A stretch of DNA of 64,000 nucleotides from Lucifuga dentata (GCA_014773175.1 VXCM01003163.1:35373-99372); one strand, 5' to 3'. Counted from the stretch's first letter, positions 45,932 through 60,639 are shown. Notes: generated by a model from the sequence alone, not told the origin. Made by a program: numbers and translations.

Positions 45932-47741
45932 TATTTGAACTCAAGTTGTTTTCATTTTGTTGCTATTTGATGTAAAGATTAGAGCCGCAACTTAGGTTTT
46001 GAAACTGCTGGACTGGGAGGTGATGATGTTTCAAACGTGGAAGTTATCAGGTTTTTTTTTTTGTTTTTTGGTTTTTTTTTTATGGAGCTCACCCACATAC
46101 AAAGCATGTCTTAGTTAATTGGTTAATCTGGCTTCTCTCTAACAGAACAGAATCCTCAATGAACAACTGAGATCAGACCCAAAAGCCAGAAATTCCACTT
46201 TGAACGTCAAATGTGCCGAGCTCAAAAACAGTTTGATATTTCTTTCAATAATATTCAATAATAATGAATATGAGTCATCTGTGGGGGGAAAAATGAAAAG
46301 CTCTGCTAATAGTAAATGAATGTGCAAGTACATTATGTATTTTTATGTGTCTCTTTTAGTAATATATCCAAAAGTTTGGGACAGTTCTGGATTTTTTGTT
46401 TAGGTTACCAAAGCAAAATGAACAACAAACTGTCTGGTTCTGTTGTGGTCAGTGTGGAGTTTGGTTATCTTTAAATGCTCTCCATATGTCTGGCAGCTCC
46501 ATTGACCTCTCTTACTCAAACATAGAGTGTGGATGTGTTCCACACTCGGCCAAAGTGCTGCGGTGTTGTTGTTTTACTTTACATGAGTATCATAGCAGTA
46601 AAAATTCCACTGAAGTCTGACAGGGAGAGATAGACCCACTACTGTTTCATGTCTAATTTTGGAGCAGGAAGTTTGCCACAGATTTTAATGTTATTGCCAA
46701 CAGAGTCATGTGAAAGAGAGTGTTATAACCACACGTTACAACTGTTTATTTGTGTCTGTTCAGCTTGACGGCGGCATGTCACTTCTGTTTCCCAGACCTG
46801 TCAGTGAAGAAATGATTAATCTGGACAGGACCACAGATTGGGCCGATGATTACCCAAAATAGCCGTCATTGTATGTGCATAATGTTGGTTCACGTATACA
46901 TGTGCACATCAAATGTGTGTGTTAGTGTGCCTTCATGCACATATAGTATAAGGATCTGGCAACCCATGGTGGGCCTCTCTCAGCCAGATGGATGGTCTCA
47001 GCCAGTGTCAGAGGGGTGACAGCTGGCTGGCCTGGCCTCTTCTGGCCAAGGGTCTGGATCCTGTCCTCTGACAGCTCCTGATGGGTGACACGTCTCCCAC
47101 TCCCCCCCACCCACATGAGCTCGCATCATGGAAACTCCTGGTTTGTTGAAAAATCAATGATGTCTCACAGCGTGCCTTAATGAAATGGAAATGATATGAG
47201 CCACACCCCGGTGAGATGACGCCTGAACTCATAAATGCTCTAAAGAAAGCAGCCACCCAACTGATGATTGAATAATTAGGACCTTCAATGGCTGTAAATG
47301 TTTTACAAGGAAAAGAGCAACACCTCCACTCCAAACTGAGCTCCAAATTAAGACAATAATACTACAGATACAGCAAATAATTTATGTAACATTTCAACAG
47401 CTTAACTTGCATTAAGGTATATTGCACACTATTCTCCTGATTTTTGCCTGTTCTGTGATATAGTTGGCAGCTTTTTAAAAAAAAAAGCCTTTTTAAAAAT
47501 TTGCCAAAGTCCTCATTAATTCTGATAGGACAGTAAGTGCTCTGTGAAAAAATACGTTTCTCTGGCTCCTCCAACTGGTGGAAACTTTGAGTCTGAGAAA
47601 AATCCTTTGAGCTCAAGAGATATCACCAGTCACATGAGATGCAGGTTAAACTGAAGCTTTAAGGAAAAAGAGTAATCCATATACATGAATGGAATTTATA
47701 GCATTTTGTCATTCTCTGAATACACTGTACAGCACTTAAGG
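43821..47741. other. No gene seen
   Basis: Non-coding, with (CT)n at 45,882 and a T/G-rich run near 46,050. A 96-codon frame at 44,897-45,187 and minus-strand frames near 47,000 are not recognised as any protein. Confidence 0.45.
45882..45928. repeat. (CT)n microsatellite
   Basis: About 23 CT units. Confidence 0.9.
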
Positions 47742-48337
47742 TTAGGACCATACCACCCATTTTGCATATTTGAGCCCAATATACTCAATTTTCATATACG
47801 TAAGGTTACTGACAATCATTTCTCAAAGTATACTACTGGAACAGTAAACTAAAAAAAAAAAAAAAAAAAATGTTCCTACCTTCCAGATCACCATTGGTTT
47901 CAGTTCATTCTGGTATACTATTAAAATCAACTAGTTGATACTTGAGACGTTCTTGGGATAGGTAATACATCATTGTGAACAAGACATGCATTCAGGTTTT
48001 TTTGATATTTCATAATTTTAGCATTAAAAAGCACAGAGTGAATGTATGTCTCACTGGGGAATATAGTCCCAAGAGAAGACCTCTGTTTATTGAAAAATTT
48101 AAATAAGAATAGAATAATAATAATAATTCATGCATAACTATTAGCAGGCAAAACATTGATTTTTAAGGTGGGTGTATTGCTTGAATATTTGATTTTCAAA
48201 GATTAAGAGATTTTGCAAAATATCAGGAAAGCTGAAATATGGTTTTATCCTTTGGGAAATGGTTGTCAGTAACATTACATGTATGAAAATTGAATATATT
48301 AGGCTGAAATATGCAAAATGGCTGGTATGGTCCTTTA
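47742..48337. mobile_element. Palindromic element, family M1, copy 2
   Basis: Left end TTAGGACCATACCACCCATT, right end AAAATGGCTGGTATGGTCCT. Inner words GAGCCCAATATA and GTTACTGACAATCATTT match copies 1 and 3. Confidence 0.7.
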
Positions 48338-48409
48338 GTTGGTTTACAAGAGAAAGTGTGCAGATTGTTTACTTGTTTAATTGTAACCCAAATGATCTTT
48401 TACAGTAAG

Positions 48410-48560
48410 CTGTAAATTGACTTACAGTCACACAAACTACATCTGTTACTCAGAGTACACAGACATCAATTTATGCTGATTTCAATCTGATAATCGTGTT
48501 TGTGTGACATTTGAGAAAAATCAATCTATTGCTTTAAATGGATTAGAATCAAAGTTTTAC
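48410..48560 (+). repeat. Dispersed repeat, family M3, copy 3 (3' part)
   Basis: Contains TGTTACTCAGAGTACACAGA, GATTTCAATCTGATAATCGT, GAGAAAAATCAATCTATTGC and GGATTAGAATCAAAGTTTTA, matching the 3' part at 54.2-54.6 kb. Confidence 0.4.
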
Positions 48561-51500
48561 TGTGCATGTTGCTGTACTGCATTTCACAAAATCTCTTATG
48601 AAAGCCACAAATTAGATTAAGCGAGTGCTACTTCTATCACTTCACAAAACACCCAACTCTCCCTCTTGGCACCTTCATGCTCTTGCTCCCCTCGAAGCTT
48701 TAAGTGCCTTCAACGTTACAGTTCTCTCATTAGACAGGCTCAAGGTCTGAGCTGCAGTAATCTGGGGAGTGATGCTGGGACTGGGGACTGAGTAGAGGGA
48801 CTGTATAATACATGAGTCATTATTTTCAGCTTCCATGCAGCGGGCTGTAGGCTGCAGCAGGACAGAGATGGGCTACTCTAAACTAGGCTTACTGGGTACT
48901 GTGTTAATGAGACAGCTCTGCAGGGATGAGAAGAACACACACAGAGCAACTCAGGAGACATCTGCTGGCCTCCCATAGGTAATTCCCCTAAATGAAAAGC
49001 AGACTTCATGCTAGTCATTGTTGCATCAAGGGGGTGAGGATGAATGGTGACGGGGTTGTATTTCAACACACCTCCCCATGCTCTTATTACGGGGCTGAGA
49101 TGAATGGAGGCAGGGGTACCTCATTCAGACGCTCCCTGCCGATGCTCTTTCTTACCCAATTATCCTTGACTAGAATGCCTTGTGTAACACTGGCTGTGTC
49201 ACGCAGGTTTAAAATGGACCCTTTAGCCTATCAAGGCCTTTCATTTTTCAGATCAGGATTGTCTCCTACTTCCAGCCAAGGACGCCAACATGACTGAGGG
49301 ACTCTACATCTGGGAGACATTAGGACACATGGAAGAGGCTCATTTAAAGACTTTGTTAGCTCACCTAGCACTTTAAGTAGGACCATTAATATTGATCTAC
49401 TTAATATGTGAATAACCCCGGTTCACACATTTCTGTTAGATGAGGAAGAAACCACAAAGTGTCCCTCAATGTTCACTGCCATGTCAACTTCAGGCTCGCA
49501 TCAGCCTTTGCTATCAAACTGGCCCAAGCTGTGATTCGCAGCTAATAAGCTTTCCAGATGTTCTCCCTTGTATTTCATTGAATCCAACACCTCCTCAGGC
49601 CACTGTCCAGCCATAAATCACAGGCAGCATGCTGCATGAGAAGAATGATGGGATGTGGCTTAATGCGCAAGTCACATGCTTGATTCATGAGCTCACTGTG
49701 AATATCTTCAGGAGACAAGTGAAACAATTAGCTGTTACCTTAACCCTGAGGCCGCAGAGCCCCTTAAAGGGGTTTTAGTATCCCCTTTATAAGTTCTGAA
49801 GCCCCAACTCAAAGCCATGGGGACAGCAGAACTTTATAAGAATGATTTGGTTTTATGTGGTATTCTTGGATGACAGTTGGCCACAAGTCAGTGTGCAGCG
49901 TTAGAAGGAGTTCATGGCTTTATTTGGTTCTGCAGACAAACTTTAATTCCATCTGCCTGAAATTAGTTGGCTTGGATAAAATGTTATGCTCTCTTCCTTC
50001 TAATGTACATATATTGTGACCAGTTTTATTATTAATTTCTCTAATGCATCAGACAATTTTGTTCCTTACAAAAACCGAGCAAGATCAAGGTCCTGGTAAG
50101 AATTAATGCACTTCTATGTCAATATATTACATGTGGGCTAAATATCTATATTTAGCTTCTGTTTTTTTTTTTTAAAGCCAAGTAAACTAATGAGCATTTT
50201 AACCTTGATTTGCATCTGAGCCTTTGTTATGTAGGCCGCAGTTCCATTTCTAGATCAAATCACACAAATGTAAGATTTCATTTCATCATAAGTTTGATTT
50301 CCATCTGTCTTTTGGTTGCTGAGGCCTTTGGGAAATCATGCCATGTTAAATCTTTCACCTTCCTAAAGGGATGTCACCCAAATCTCTTCAGTTTTTATAT
50401 AGAGCCACTGGCGGGCTTGAAATCTTTTAATGTGCAATCCATCTCCTCTCAGTCTCATACACAGGAAATGAGCAGATTCATAATCTGTACCTGCACTGGC
50501 AAGATGAGCTGACATCATGATGAGAATAATAAGAGTGATGTGAGGTTTATCTTTCCAGATGTTTCAGCGCTGTGACGAGGTGAAAAATGTGAAAAAGCTA
50601 TTTGCTTTTAATACTTCAGTTCTCCAGGACTCTGAATCGCCAACCATCAAAGAGGAAAAATGCTATGAATGCAAAAGTTTATGATCTGTTACTCACACAC
50701 CGTTAGACATTTCCTAAGTAATTTGGCTCCTTCCCCATGTGGCGGTGTGTGAACTTGAAGTTATGTTTGACTGTGTGAGTATTTTGATGCCCAGATTTTA
50801 CCCTTTATACATTAAAATACCTTTATATCATCATTTCCCTTCCTTGACCACCTTACTTTTATAGCCATCAGCCTAACAAGGCTTCCTGAAAAGTATACAG
50901 CATGTAAAGAAGTAAAAGTGAGAAAACTCTAATACTGATTACAGATTTCTGGTGTTTAGGGATTTGTGATGTATTGATCATTGTTGTAGATTTGTATTTC
51001 TTCCCCTCAAAACCCCTACGCAATAACATAATCAGCCTCAGGTCCCTGCAGTAACAGCTCAAAGCTGGGCACTTTAGCCTCAAGAGAGTTGTGTCTTCTA
51101 AGCCAACAACAAAGTCCAGAGCAGCTGCACTGACTGTCATAAGATCATCCTGTTATTTATTCTATACAAATTACTTGCACATGTTTGGCTCTGCCTTGCC
51201 CTCAAGGTTAAAGCATTTCCCGCTCTCATCCATGCCTGAGGAGGGATAGAGAGAGGACAGTTGGCAGAGTGATAGATTTAGTCTCAGCTGTAGCCACTAC
51301 AGAGGTGGCTCTCATTTCCCATCCACACCTCCCAGCAACATTCAGATTCAAGTAAAAATTAGTTCCAGACATTCATGTGCAACATTCTATCGATTCATGG
51401 CGTGTTTGTGATCAGACCTTTAGATTTACATTAAAGTCAAATTGGAAATAATATCAGGGAGCACCTTCACATGGCGAACAATTACAATCAATGTCATTTG

Positions 51501-53929
51501 CCCAAGTTGAGCTGCCTAGTGTGATGGGAAGCTGAAAAGGTGATGAATTGTGGTTCCATAGCAAAGGTAGAGGTCTTGGTTAGGGGATCAGCATTATGCG
51601 GTGAAAGGTCTGACTGATAAATGAGGAAACTTATTAGAGGAAGTGGTCCTGTGGTGCTACAAGGCGGCTTGTGCTTCAAGCGTGCTGACAGGAAGGGAAG
51701 CCTTGTCACCGTGGACATGTATGGGTGCTCTGTGGTTGGTGCAGACAGTGGACAGGCTGACATTTTGCCCTACCAGCACCCTCCATGTGAGATGATGAAA
51801 CTTGCTGCAGCCATCCACATTTATCATGTGCCTTATAAATGTCAACACAGGAACTGTTGCAGACAAACTGCAAATGAAGGTGAATCCAAACAAAAATAGG
51901 TCATAGCCTGGTGTCCATCACATTTCCTCCTCCCTTAACTTCTATACAGTAACTGAGCTACACTGTGGCTTAACTTGTGTAGCGTTGGCTAAAATGGAAC
52001 ATCTATTTGTAACACTTAGTGATCTTTTAAAATAGGATGTCAATGTAATTTGTGAGAAATGTATCATAAACTTAACCAAAGCCAGAGTCAATAATTCTGC
52101 GCTCATAAGCAAAGGCAGTAACAAGCAATTACAAACACACTTTCTAATTTGTCTTGTTCCACACTTTTATTGCACTTCCGAGTTTTGTTCCAGGAAACTT
52201 TTCATGTTATTTCAGATTACTGGCAGAGTTTGTTATTGACCTTTTTCACACTAACTAAAATATACTGATAGCTACAGCCATTTGTGAAAGTTGGAAAAGC
52301 CATTTGAGTACATTTCTCTCTTAAACTGTGGGATGTTCCATTGGGAATGCTATAACTACATGTTCTTTTCCTTGACATTCTCTTTTGCTTTTTTAATGTG
52401 CTTGCAGAGACACATAAAGTCTTCTTGGTTCATGCAGAGAGCGAGGTTGATGCAACTCTTTAAACCAGATTCTCAGAGGAGTTCCTCTAGTCCCAATGCA
52501 AATCAGAGGAAAATAAATTAGACACTAGAAGTGCTCTCATTAAAGTGCATACCTCCACCATAGCTGAGAAAGCCCAAACTAATGTGTCTTGTTCCAAAAA
52601 TATTAAAGACATATCAAAACTGTTTCTGCCCCTTTTGTACAGCCATACAGTCCGCCAGATCCTGATCCTTATCTGGACCTATTGATAGTCTGTCGTGGGA
52701 TAAATATGCTTTATATGTGTTAAATAGTGATTAGTGTATTACTTTTGAATAAAGTAATGCAACAATCTCAAAATGTTAAGAAATCATTTAAAAAAAATCC
52801 TGAATCTGGATATGGATCCACACCAAAATGTACTGGGTTCTTTCTTTCCTGGGCCATGCGCTTGTTAAACCAGATTACATCAAAATCATTTCAGAGGTTT
52901 TTGCATAATCCTGCCATAAAACAAACACACAATAAACAAGCAAACCAATAGCCTGACGTGGTAACCTCATTAGTGGAGGTACAATAGCTATTATATCATA
53001 TAGATTCTTAAAAAGTGTGTAATTAAACTTATTATGTGAATCAAGTATTTTTTTTGTTATAAAATTCATTTCCTTAGAAGCTTTTGAAGGCTCTTTTTTT
53101 GAAATACAGTTCTATTATTAATAGACTTGCTTGCCTTCCCTAGAGCTCCTCAGAGGATCCCAAAGCTTAGATATAAACAATAGCACAGCAATCATGAAAG
53201 GGAGTAACAAATCCTCTGCATGTCATGTTCTCTCACTACATCCATCAGCATGAAAGGGCTGTTTTAGACTGGCTGGACAAAATATACATATCCCTGGATT
53301 TGACACAGAATTATTTGAACCTCCACTGGGACATAAATCCATCATATCCTAATCCTGCGGTGACTTGTAAACAAACAGCCTGCTGCTCAGATGACATACC
53401 CCGTACCCACTGAACTGTTTTTCAGAATTTTGCTCGTCTTACAATCCGTAATGCTTTTAAAGTCTTCTTCCAAAAAAATCAGATGTAAAGTCAGTAGGCT
53501 ATGGTTTATTCTCTGGTTTTGTCTCTCATGAAAACACGTGTTCAGCTGCTTTGAAAGGTGATTGCACGCTGTGCGCTGTCCAGTTTCCTTGGCCCTGGCC
53601 TTGGCTTCACTTATTTGAATCAGAAAGAGCTTTTCACTGGATGGTGTTCTGCTCACAGAGTCGCTGGACTCAGTTCTCCTCTCCATTTCCTAAGAATTAA
53701 CAATCACTCAGTATCAGGGGACAAATATTTATTTTTTATTTTTTTTACTGCAAGACTTATAAAAGCCTGTGCTAGGATAAATGATTTTCTAGGAGAAGTA
53801 AGGTATGCAGGGACTTTTGTGATTCGATCCGAAACGCATATGGAGAGTACCTACAGTTCTAAAGCCATAGCTGTAAAATAAAACAATGCATGAAGGTTTT
53901 GCTGTCTACATAGATCATCTGCTCTTTGT
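48561..53929. other. Gene-free stretch with unusually repeat-poor core (48.6-51.8 kb)
   Basis: Between 48.6 and 51.8 kb there are no microsatellites and no recognisable repeats, and composition is more balanced than around it. R1 copy 2 lies at 52.5 kb. No exon is recognisable. Confidence 0.4.
52545..52985 (+). repeat. Dispersed repeat, family R1, copy 2
   Basis: Starts GCATACCTCCACCATAGCTG and contains AATCTGGATATGGATCCACA, CCTGGGCCATGCGC, AATCCTGCCATAAAACAAAC and the end CCTCATTAGTGGAGGT. Same order of blocks as copy 1. Confidence 0.55.
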
Positions 53930-54620
53930 CATCATTCAGTCAGTATGTCTGCATGTACACTATACTCCAGTTTTCTGTATCAATTAGGGCAAAAATGCAA
54001 AGACGTATATGTGGATGGAATTAATAGGATTTCATCTTTTGCTGATTCTAAATGACTCACTGATTAATTGGATTTCAATTGGAAGCCAACTAGGTGAGGA
54101 ACTGAATGTATAGAGTGCTCACACCAATTGTAAACCAATGATGCATTTACACACCTGAGTAACTTGACTTTATCTAGATGTGTTACTTGGAGTACAACAA
54201 CACTAATTAATGATGATTTCAATCTGATACCGATGTTAACATGATGTTTGAAAAAATCAAAAATTGGTTTATTGCCTCAAGGCTGGTACAGATTGATTAT
54301 AGAAAACTTGTAGGTTTGTTGTGTCTCACACTGTACAAGATGGGTATCTGTGTCAGACTCAATAATATCGAGTTTGATGCCTGTCAGAGTGTAACAGTGA
54401 ATTGTAGTCAACAAGAAGGAAAAAATTCTTTAGGCAGATGCACGTCATCGATCGATTGTTATCGATCTCTCAGAATTGACAGTGATAGAATACCATTGAA
54501 AGAACACCATCCGACCAAAGATTTCATCACAATACTCTCACAATTGTTAACTTTTGTCTGTGACAACCCAAATTGTGCTGTATATATGAGACTTTAATCG
54601 GATTACAATCAAAATTTTAT
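53930..54620 (+). repeat. Dispersed repeat, family M3, copy 1
   Basis: Contains GTATGTCTGCATGTACACTA, TGTGGATGGAATTAATAGGA, AACTAGGTGAGGAACTG, ATTTCAATCTGATACCGATG and, at the end, ATCGGATTACAATCAAAATT before an A tract with N. The first part is shared with 60.6 kb and the last part with 48.4 kb. DNA-transposon-like, class not assigned. Confidence 0.45.
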
Positions 54621-55770
54621 AAAAAAAAAAAAAAAAAAANAAAAAAAAAAAAAAAAAATACAATTCTGTTCAATTTCAAACCCATCATCTTCATGACACT
54701 GTGAAACATTCACAACAGAAGATGTGCGTGTCATTTGCCAGCAAGACGTCGCTTCAGGCCACGCCCATTTGCCAGGTTAATCAAAGCTCAGATCAGCTGC
54801 ATTGTGAGTTTCTTCCCCAGTATATTGTACAGGCATCACAGCACAGGCCCCTCTCCCCTCATAAACACATCCAGAAGGGAGTGATTATTTCTCAAGATGT
54901 GGAAACCCAGGACTTGCCAGTTCATGCCTCTTTATGAGTGTTTTGGCATGGCGGCTGTTCTGCTTCACAATGCTTTTGTTCCTCTTGTTAGAAGAGATGC
55001 TTATCCCGACCGTGCAGCAGACCATGTGTTTTTGTCACCTTGAGCGCAGGGACGGGTTTGACAGAAACTTCACTGTGGCTTTCCAATGTTTGTGTCTCCT
55101 CTAATGAAATGCACCATATCAAGTGTCCCCAAATTAGTAACAGTATTGCAGGTCATAAAACATGGCATCTCCTTAATCCACAGTGACACGACCGTGCCCA
55201 CATTCTCTCATGTTGCAACATCGGGAATGCATTTTCATCTAATATAGGGCTTCTTAGCGATGTTCATGCATTTTTTGAGGAGACCAATTTGTCCCCAGAT
55301 TGTGAAATTTGAAGATGTAATAAATCAGGACATTTTGCAGAGATATTATGGGTGGTTGAAGTGTGGGATTTGGAAAAAGATAAAACCATGTGTTGAGTTA
55401 AAAGAAAGATTTTTATTTTCTCTTTCATGGAACGGTCCTCTGAAACAGTGCCAAGGAGCACGTTTGTTATTAAATAGGCGCAAGATAATTTTAATGAGCA
55501 AAGTCACTTATTTTCCTTCATACCTTCATAAAATCTAGGGCTATATCTAAACTACAGGTCTTGATGCCTAATTTCCTTCCCCCGATATCCATTTTTAACA
55601 CCATCTTAACTATATATCATATTTTTAAGTTGGTCATATTTGCACAGTTTAGAACTACAAACAACCTACAAAAAGGGGTTTAGTTTCCAAGATGGAGGTA
55701 AACAAAATAGTTCATATGAGTGCAAAATGAGACAGAAATAATTACATAACATACTGTATTCTGAAGCATC

Positions 55771-56344
55771 TTTAAAGGACCATACCATCAATTTTGCATA
55801 TTTAAGCCCAATAAATGTGACCTGCATACAGGTTATGTTTCTGACAACCCATTTTCCAAAACATATAACTATAGTTTAATTTTCCTGTTATTTCACCAAA
55901 TCCCATATCTTTCAAAATCAAATGTTCAGGTGATACACCCTCCTTAAAATGTAATGTTTAGCCCACTGACATGTATGTCCAAATGTAAAAGGGACAGTTG
56001 TTTTTAATTTCTCATTAAAAGGCATCTTATCCTGGGACTGTATTTCTGGTACATTTTCTTCGGTGCAGTTCCGTGTTCGACCAGGTTAAATAAAATTGCT
56101 TAGATAAAAATATAACAGACATCGTGTCTGCAGTAATGAATTACTTATCAAGCCTGTTTCAAGTGATTTTAATAACGTACGGGGATGACCTGAAACCAAT
56201 GGCAGTCTGGACGGTAGGAAAAACAATTCTAATATTGACTGCTCCAGTAGTATGTTTTGGAAAATGGTTGTCAGTAACATAACATGTACGTGAGTTGTAT
56301 TTGTTGGGCTAAAACATGCAAAGCCACCAGTATGATCCTTTAAA
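55771..56344. mobile_element. Palindromic element, family M1, copy 3
   Basis: Left end TTTAAAGGACCATACCATCA, right end CCACCAGTATGATCCTTTAA. Inner words CAGGTGATACACCCTCCTTA and GGTTGTCAGTAACATAACAT are shared with copy 1. Confidence 0.7.
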
Positions 56345-59300
56345 GGAGTGCAAAGACCACATTAAGATGTATTTAAGATGGAGAAGAAGGATTTGAGGAT
56401 TCATTGCACCTTGGGCATGTGCGGCAATGATTGCTGCTACGTCATTCATATGAGGGCATAAAACAGCATTGCATTTTATGATGTGAATTCGAATTGTAAG
56501 GAAATTCCAATTTGTCTTAGTCACATTAGCAGATATATGATGCATAGCAGATTCACACATATTTCATAGATTCACACACATTTCCACATATGAATGTGAT
56601 GTATTTTTCACTGTTCACATGTTCATATAGGATATGTGCCATCTGTCAGCAATTTTTTTTCTGATACTTTATTTCTGATTATTCTTCCATACACCTTTAA
56701 ATCAAACTCTACCTAACTGTGGAATAACATCAGGGAGTGCTACAACCTCTGCTTTGAAACTGAGAATGGCTTTCTGTCTCCATTCATGAAACAGAAGAAA
56801 AATATTAACCGTAAAAGGGATGAAAAACTAAGAGATCCATCAACTGACAATATTTGGTAGGCAGCCCAGTGTTTACTTTACTCTACAGTATGTGTTTATG
56901 TCATGAGATTTGTGCTCTGTAGAGTCAAAAAAAAACAAAACAAAACAAAAAAACAAAGTGATTCCCGAAAGCGATGAATCAGACTGAATTATGAAATCAG
57001 TGCTAACACTACAAGAGCAGCTCATCCCTGATTATCATTTTAATTATACTGTAGAAAAACCACTGGCACTTTTCCCAGACCCAGTATATGTACAGAATCA
57101 GTCACACAAGATCAGGCTTGGTAAATGTTTATTTTTCCAAATACTACACAGCACCCTGTGGGTATTACGCTTCATTCCACTTTGTCACTTCAAAGGCACT
57201 GCTGGGAATCAACTGATATGTTGCATTCAGGAACATGACTTATTTTTCCTATGAAGACTTGCCTGAAACAGAAAAAAAATATCACCTTGTCACGTAATAA
57301 AGCTGACATGACTGTTTTCAGAGATTTCTTGCTGCAAAATAAACTGAACTAATAATCTAAATAACACAACAAATGATAAAAATTATTTTCACTTTTGCCT
57401 AGGGATCATTATTTCCAGTGGTCAAATATCTTCACTTTACGTCAGAAGGAGGGAGGAATGTACTAGCTTCATACCAGCAGGCCTCATAAATTAACAAGTG
57501 GAGACAAATTATACATGACAATAAAAAGTTATACGGAAATGTGAGTTGCATATTTAACAGAGCTGTTTTGACTCCCTGCCTCTGTAACAGAGCTTTTATT
57601 ATTGTGCTGCTTCACAGTTTTCTCAAACAAACTCTCACACTCGCTTAATTAAATCCTCAATTGAAAATGCATTTGTGGAAAGAAAGGCGATATTCCATGT
57701 AGAAATCATTTTTTTGGAGACAGTTCTACAGAGTGCTGCTCCAGTTCAGATCCAGTCTGTAGGTGTGGTATTTATTTATTTATTTATTTATTTTTCTGAG
57801 AATCCCACCAGATTGTGATACTGCTGTACTGTCGTAAGCTGACAGCCAGATTTCCAGGTCACTGGAGCAAATAAAATACTTAAGGCATCCAGGATCCCAG
57901 TAGTGGGATTTTATGACATGAATGAGGCATGCTTCTTGTGTTTTCCCTAGAAAATCCTGCATTCTTGATTTATTTTCAAGAATGCTCCCACCACCTGTTA
58001 AGTTTTACGTCATAATGATGATTGACGATGGCTGTTTTGAAGAGATAAGATGAGTCTCTAATTATACCTCTGGTTATTTTTATTGAGTTACTTTAGGATG
58101 AACAGATACAATTGCTAATGGAACACCTTTGTGTGTATGTTCTCCTTTTCATTTATTTTGTAATATTTACAAAATATTTACAAAAAGTGTTTGATTGTGC
58201 AAAAAAAGCCTATCCACCTCTATTCTCTCATTCTGCAGCATAACTGTGCACACTGAGTGACGGCTGTCTGTTTAAGGTATTGCCTCTTTAAGGTCCCCCC
58301 CTCCTAAAAAACCTACTCTTTTCTGATTGGCCAGCTGTGACAGGTCTGAGCTGGCAACACCGACAGACAGTGAAACACAGATGCAGGCCAAACCCTGCAG
58401 GCCTGCTTGTACTTTGTGGGAAATTCAAATCAAATCAAATCAAATCAAAAACAAAGCCTTGAGGACAGTTCAAGGTCCATTGGTTTATCTTACTGAATGC
58501 ACTTTATATAGCCAGCAACCTAAAGTTTTATAACTTTCATAATGTTCAGCAAGTACTCTCTTTCTATATTACACTATAAGAATTAAGATAACAAAAACTA
58601 TAATATCTTTAATGCGTTGGCTTTTACCATGGTGATTCAGATTATAACTGCTTAGGGCCACCTGACATGAAATTAAAATGTATCTCTCCTCCATTCATAT
58701 TTCCTGCATTATTGTGGAGATTTGCTGCAAGTGTGAAAAGCCGCAGGCTGAAGTGCACGCTTCATGGCGTGGAATATTTGTGTTGTGGCAGACTGAGAGA
58801 GTCCACAGCTATAACAACCTGTGCTATAGGCTTGAGACGTGTTGTGATTGACAGATTTCAAGTGGAATTTGCTGGGATTGAAAGATCATGAGTGGATTAG
58901 GAGTGAAGACATGGTGCCAAAGGCAACACCTGTAACATGAGTTGAATGTTTCAAATAACATGGCATTACAGTCACTTTCAATCTGCTCTTTGCTAGGAAA
59001 TGCAGTAGCAGCCAGCAAAATCTAACAAAATATGAATCTACTTATGCTTCCTCATGCCTTGACACTGTCAATCATGCCTCTGGTGATGTTTTGTTTACCA
59101 AAAGAGTGTGAAGAAGGGAAATCTGTCTTTTCTTTCCATACATTTTGCATTGTCTTCAGGGTCTTTGGAGGGTATTTGGCCTACAGCAGCAGGGAGCCAG
59201 TGGAATGCAGAGAGGGATAGTAGCTCTGAGAATGTACTTACTGTAATGAGAAGCAGACAGGAGGAACTCTGGGCTGCTGTTGTTGTCCACAGGTTTGCTT

Positions 59301-59823
59301 TGGATTCTTGTCTCACCCCTGCAGGCTACAGAACCATGAATATTTAAATAGGAAAGGGACTTCCTCAAAACATCAATCAAATCCCCATCTATTCAGTTAC
59401 TGGCTTTAGATCTGTGATGTCCAACCAAGAGCAGCTTCTGATGAGAAGAACTACAGCCCATGGCAATGCCCATGAATATTCCAACCATGTGGACAATGAC
59501 TCAATTAAAAACAGCCCTTAAATGGCTGGCAGACCTTCAACAGAGCAAAGTCACTGGATATATATTCAGTGACACTGGGCTTGGACGAAATACATAAGCA
59601 GTTTTAGTCGATTGAGAGAGGATCAGAATTCAACGGAGTAACCAGAGTAGAGCAATATAATCCATTTTCTTGAGAAATAAACTATATCCAGTATGAAATT
59701 TTAACTCAATTTAATGTTTTCTCATAAAGTACATCAAATAGGTTCAAATTCAAAGACTCTCAGTCTCTGTGAACAGATTTCATCTTTGGAATATGCCAGA
59801 GGCTAACGCTATTTATTTTGCAT

Positions 59824-59871
<48 letters not shown>

Positions 59872-60639
59872 GAGGAGGTCTACACTATGACATATTTAAG
59901 GACATTGGGTATGTGTGTGCATGTGTGTGTGAGAGAGATAATATTGAAAGAGTGGCTAAATCATAAACAGCCCTTCACGCAATATAAAACAGAGCGCTAC
60001 AAAAGGATTTGCAAACAGTTGCGAAAAGCCAACGATGAGAAAAGAGTGACAAGAAGGGAAAAACAAACTTTTGACACCTGTTCAAAGACATTCTATCAGG
60101 CCTCCGCAACAAGAAAGGCATGACGCATGTTGGCAGACTATCAGTTGATTGGAGGTGTGTCATTTAGCAGAACAGACATGCCTGTCAGTGAGTGATCACA
60201 CACAACAGGCCGTGATCTTTGCAACCACAACAACACACACGCAGCCTGACATAAGGCTATCCTCTGCTAACAAGAGCCAAGCACGTCAGCCGGAGTGCTA
60301 TTCTTGGCGGTCGGTGCTGGTCGTCTATGAAAGACAGATTATACAGAAGACCACCACTGATTTGACAGCAACCACTAGAGTGGTTGGTTAATAAAATGTT
60401 TGCTTCTTATATTATCTTTACATATTAAGATGCACCGTTTCTCATTTGGTCTTACTAATTGAGATGGTCACCACCCTGTAACCAGTAAATTTGTTAAAGT
60501 GTTATAAAATAACATAATTACAGTTAAATTAAGGATGACTAACAAAGGCAGGAATGACGAGTGAAAGCACTGAATCATAATTAGTTTAATGAGGATGAGT
60601 TAGTCTGGCTCTGCTGGTTGTGATAACACTAAATCACTC
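56345..60639. other. No gene seen
   Basis: AT-rich with short tandem words (ATTT at 57,770; AAATC at 58,428-58,448) and (GA)n at 59,828. No exon logic found. Confidence 0.45.
59828..59868. repeat. (GA)n microsatellite
   Basis: About 20 GA units. Confidence 0.9.

Noticed and set aside
54241..54597. 118-codon frame as a gene
   Set aside because: It lies inside dispersed repeat M3 copy 1 and matches no known protein.
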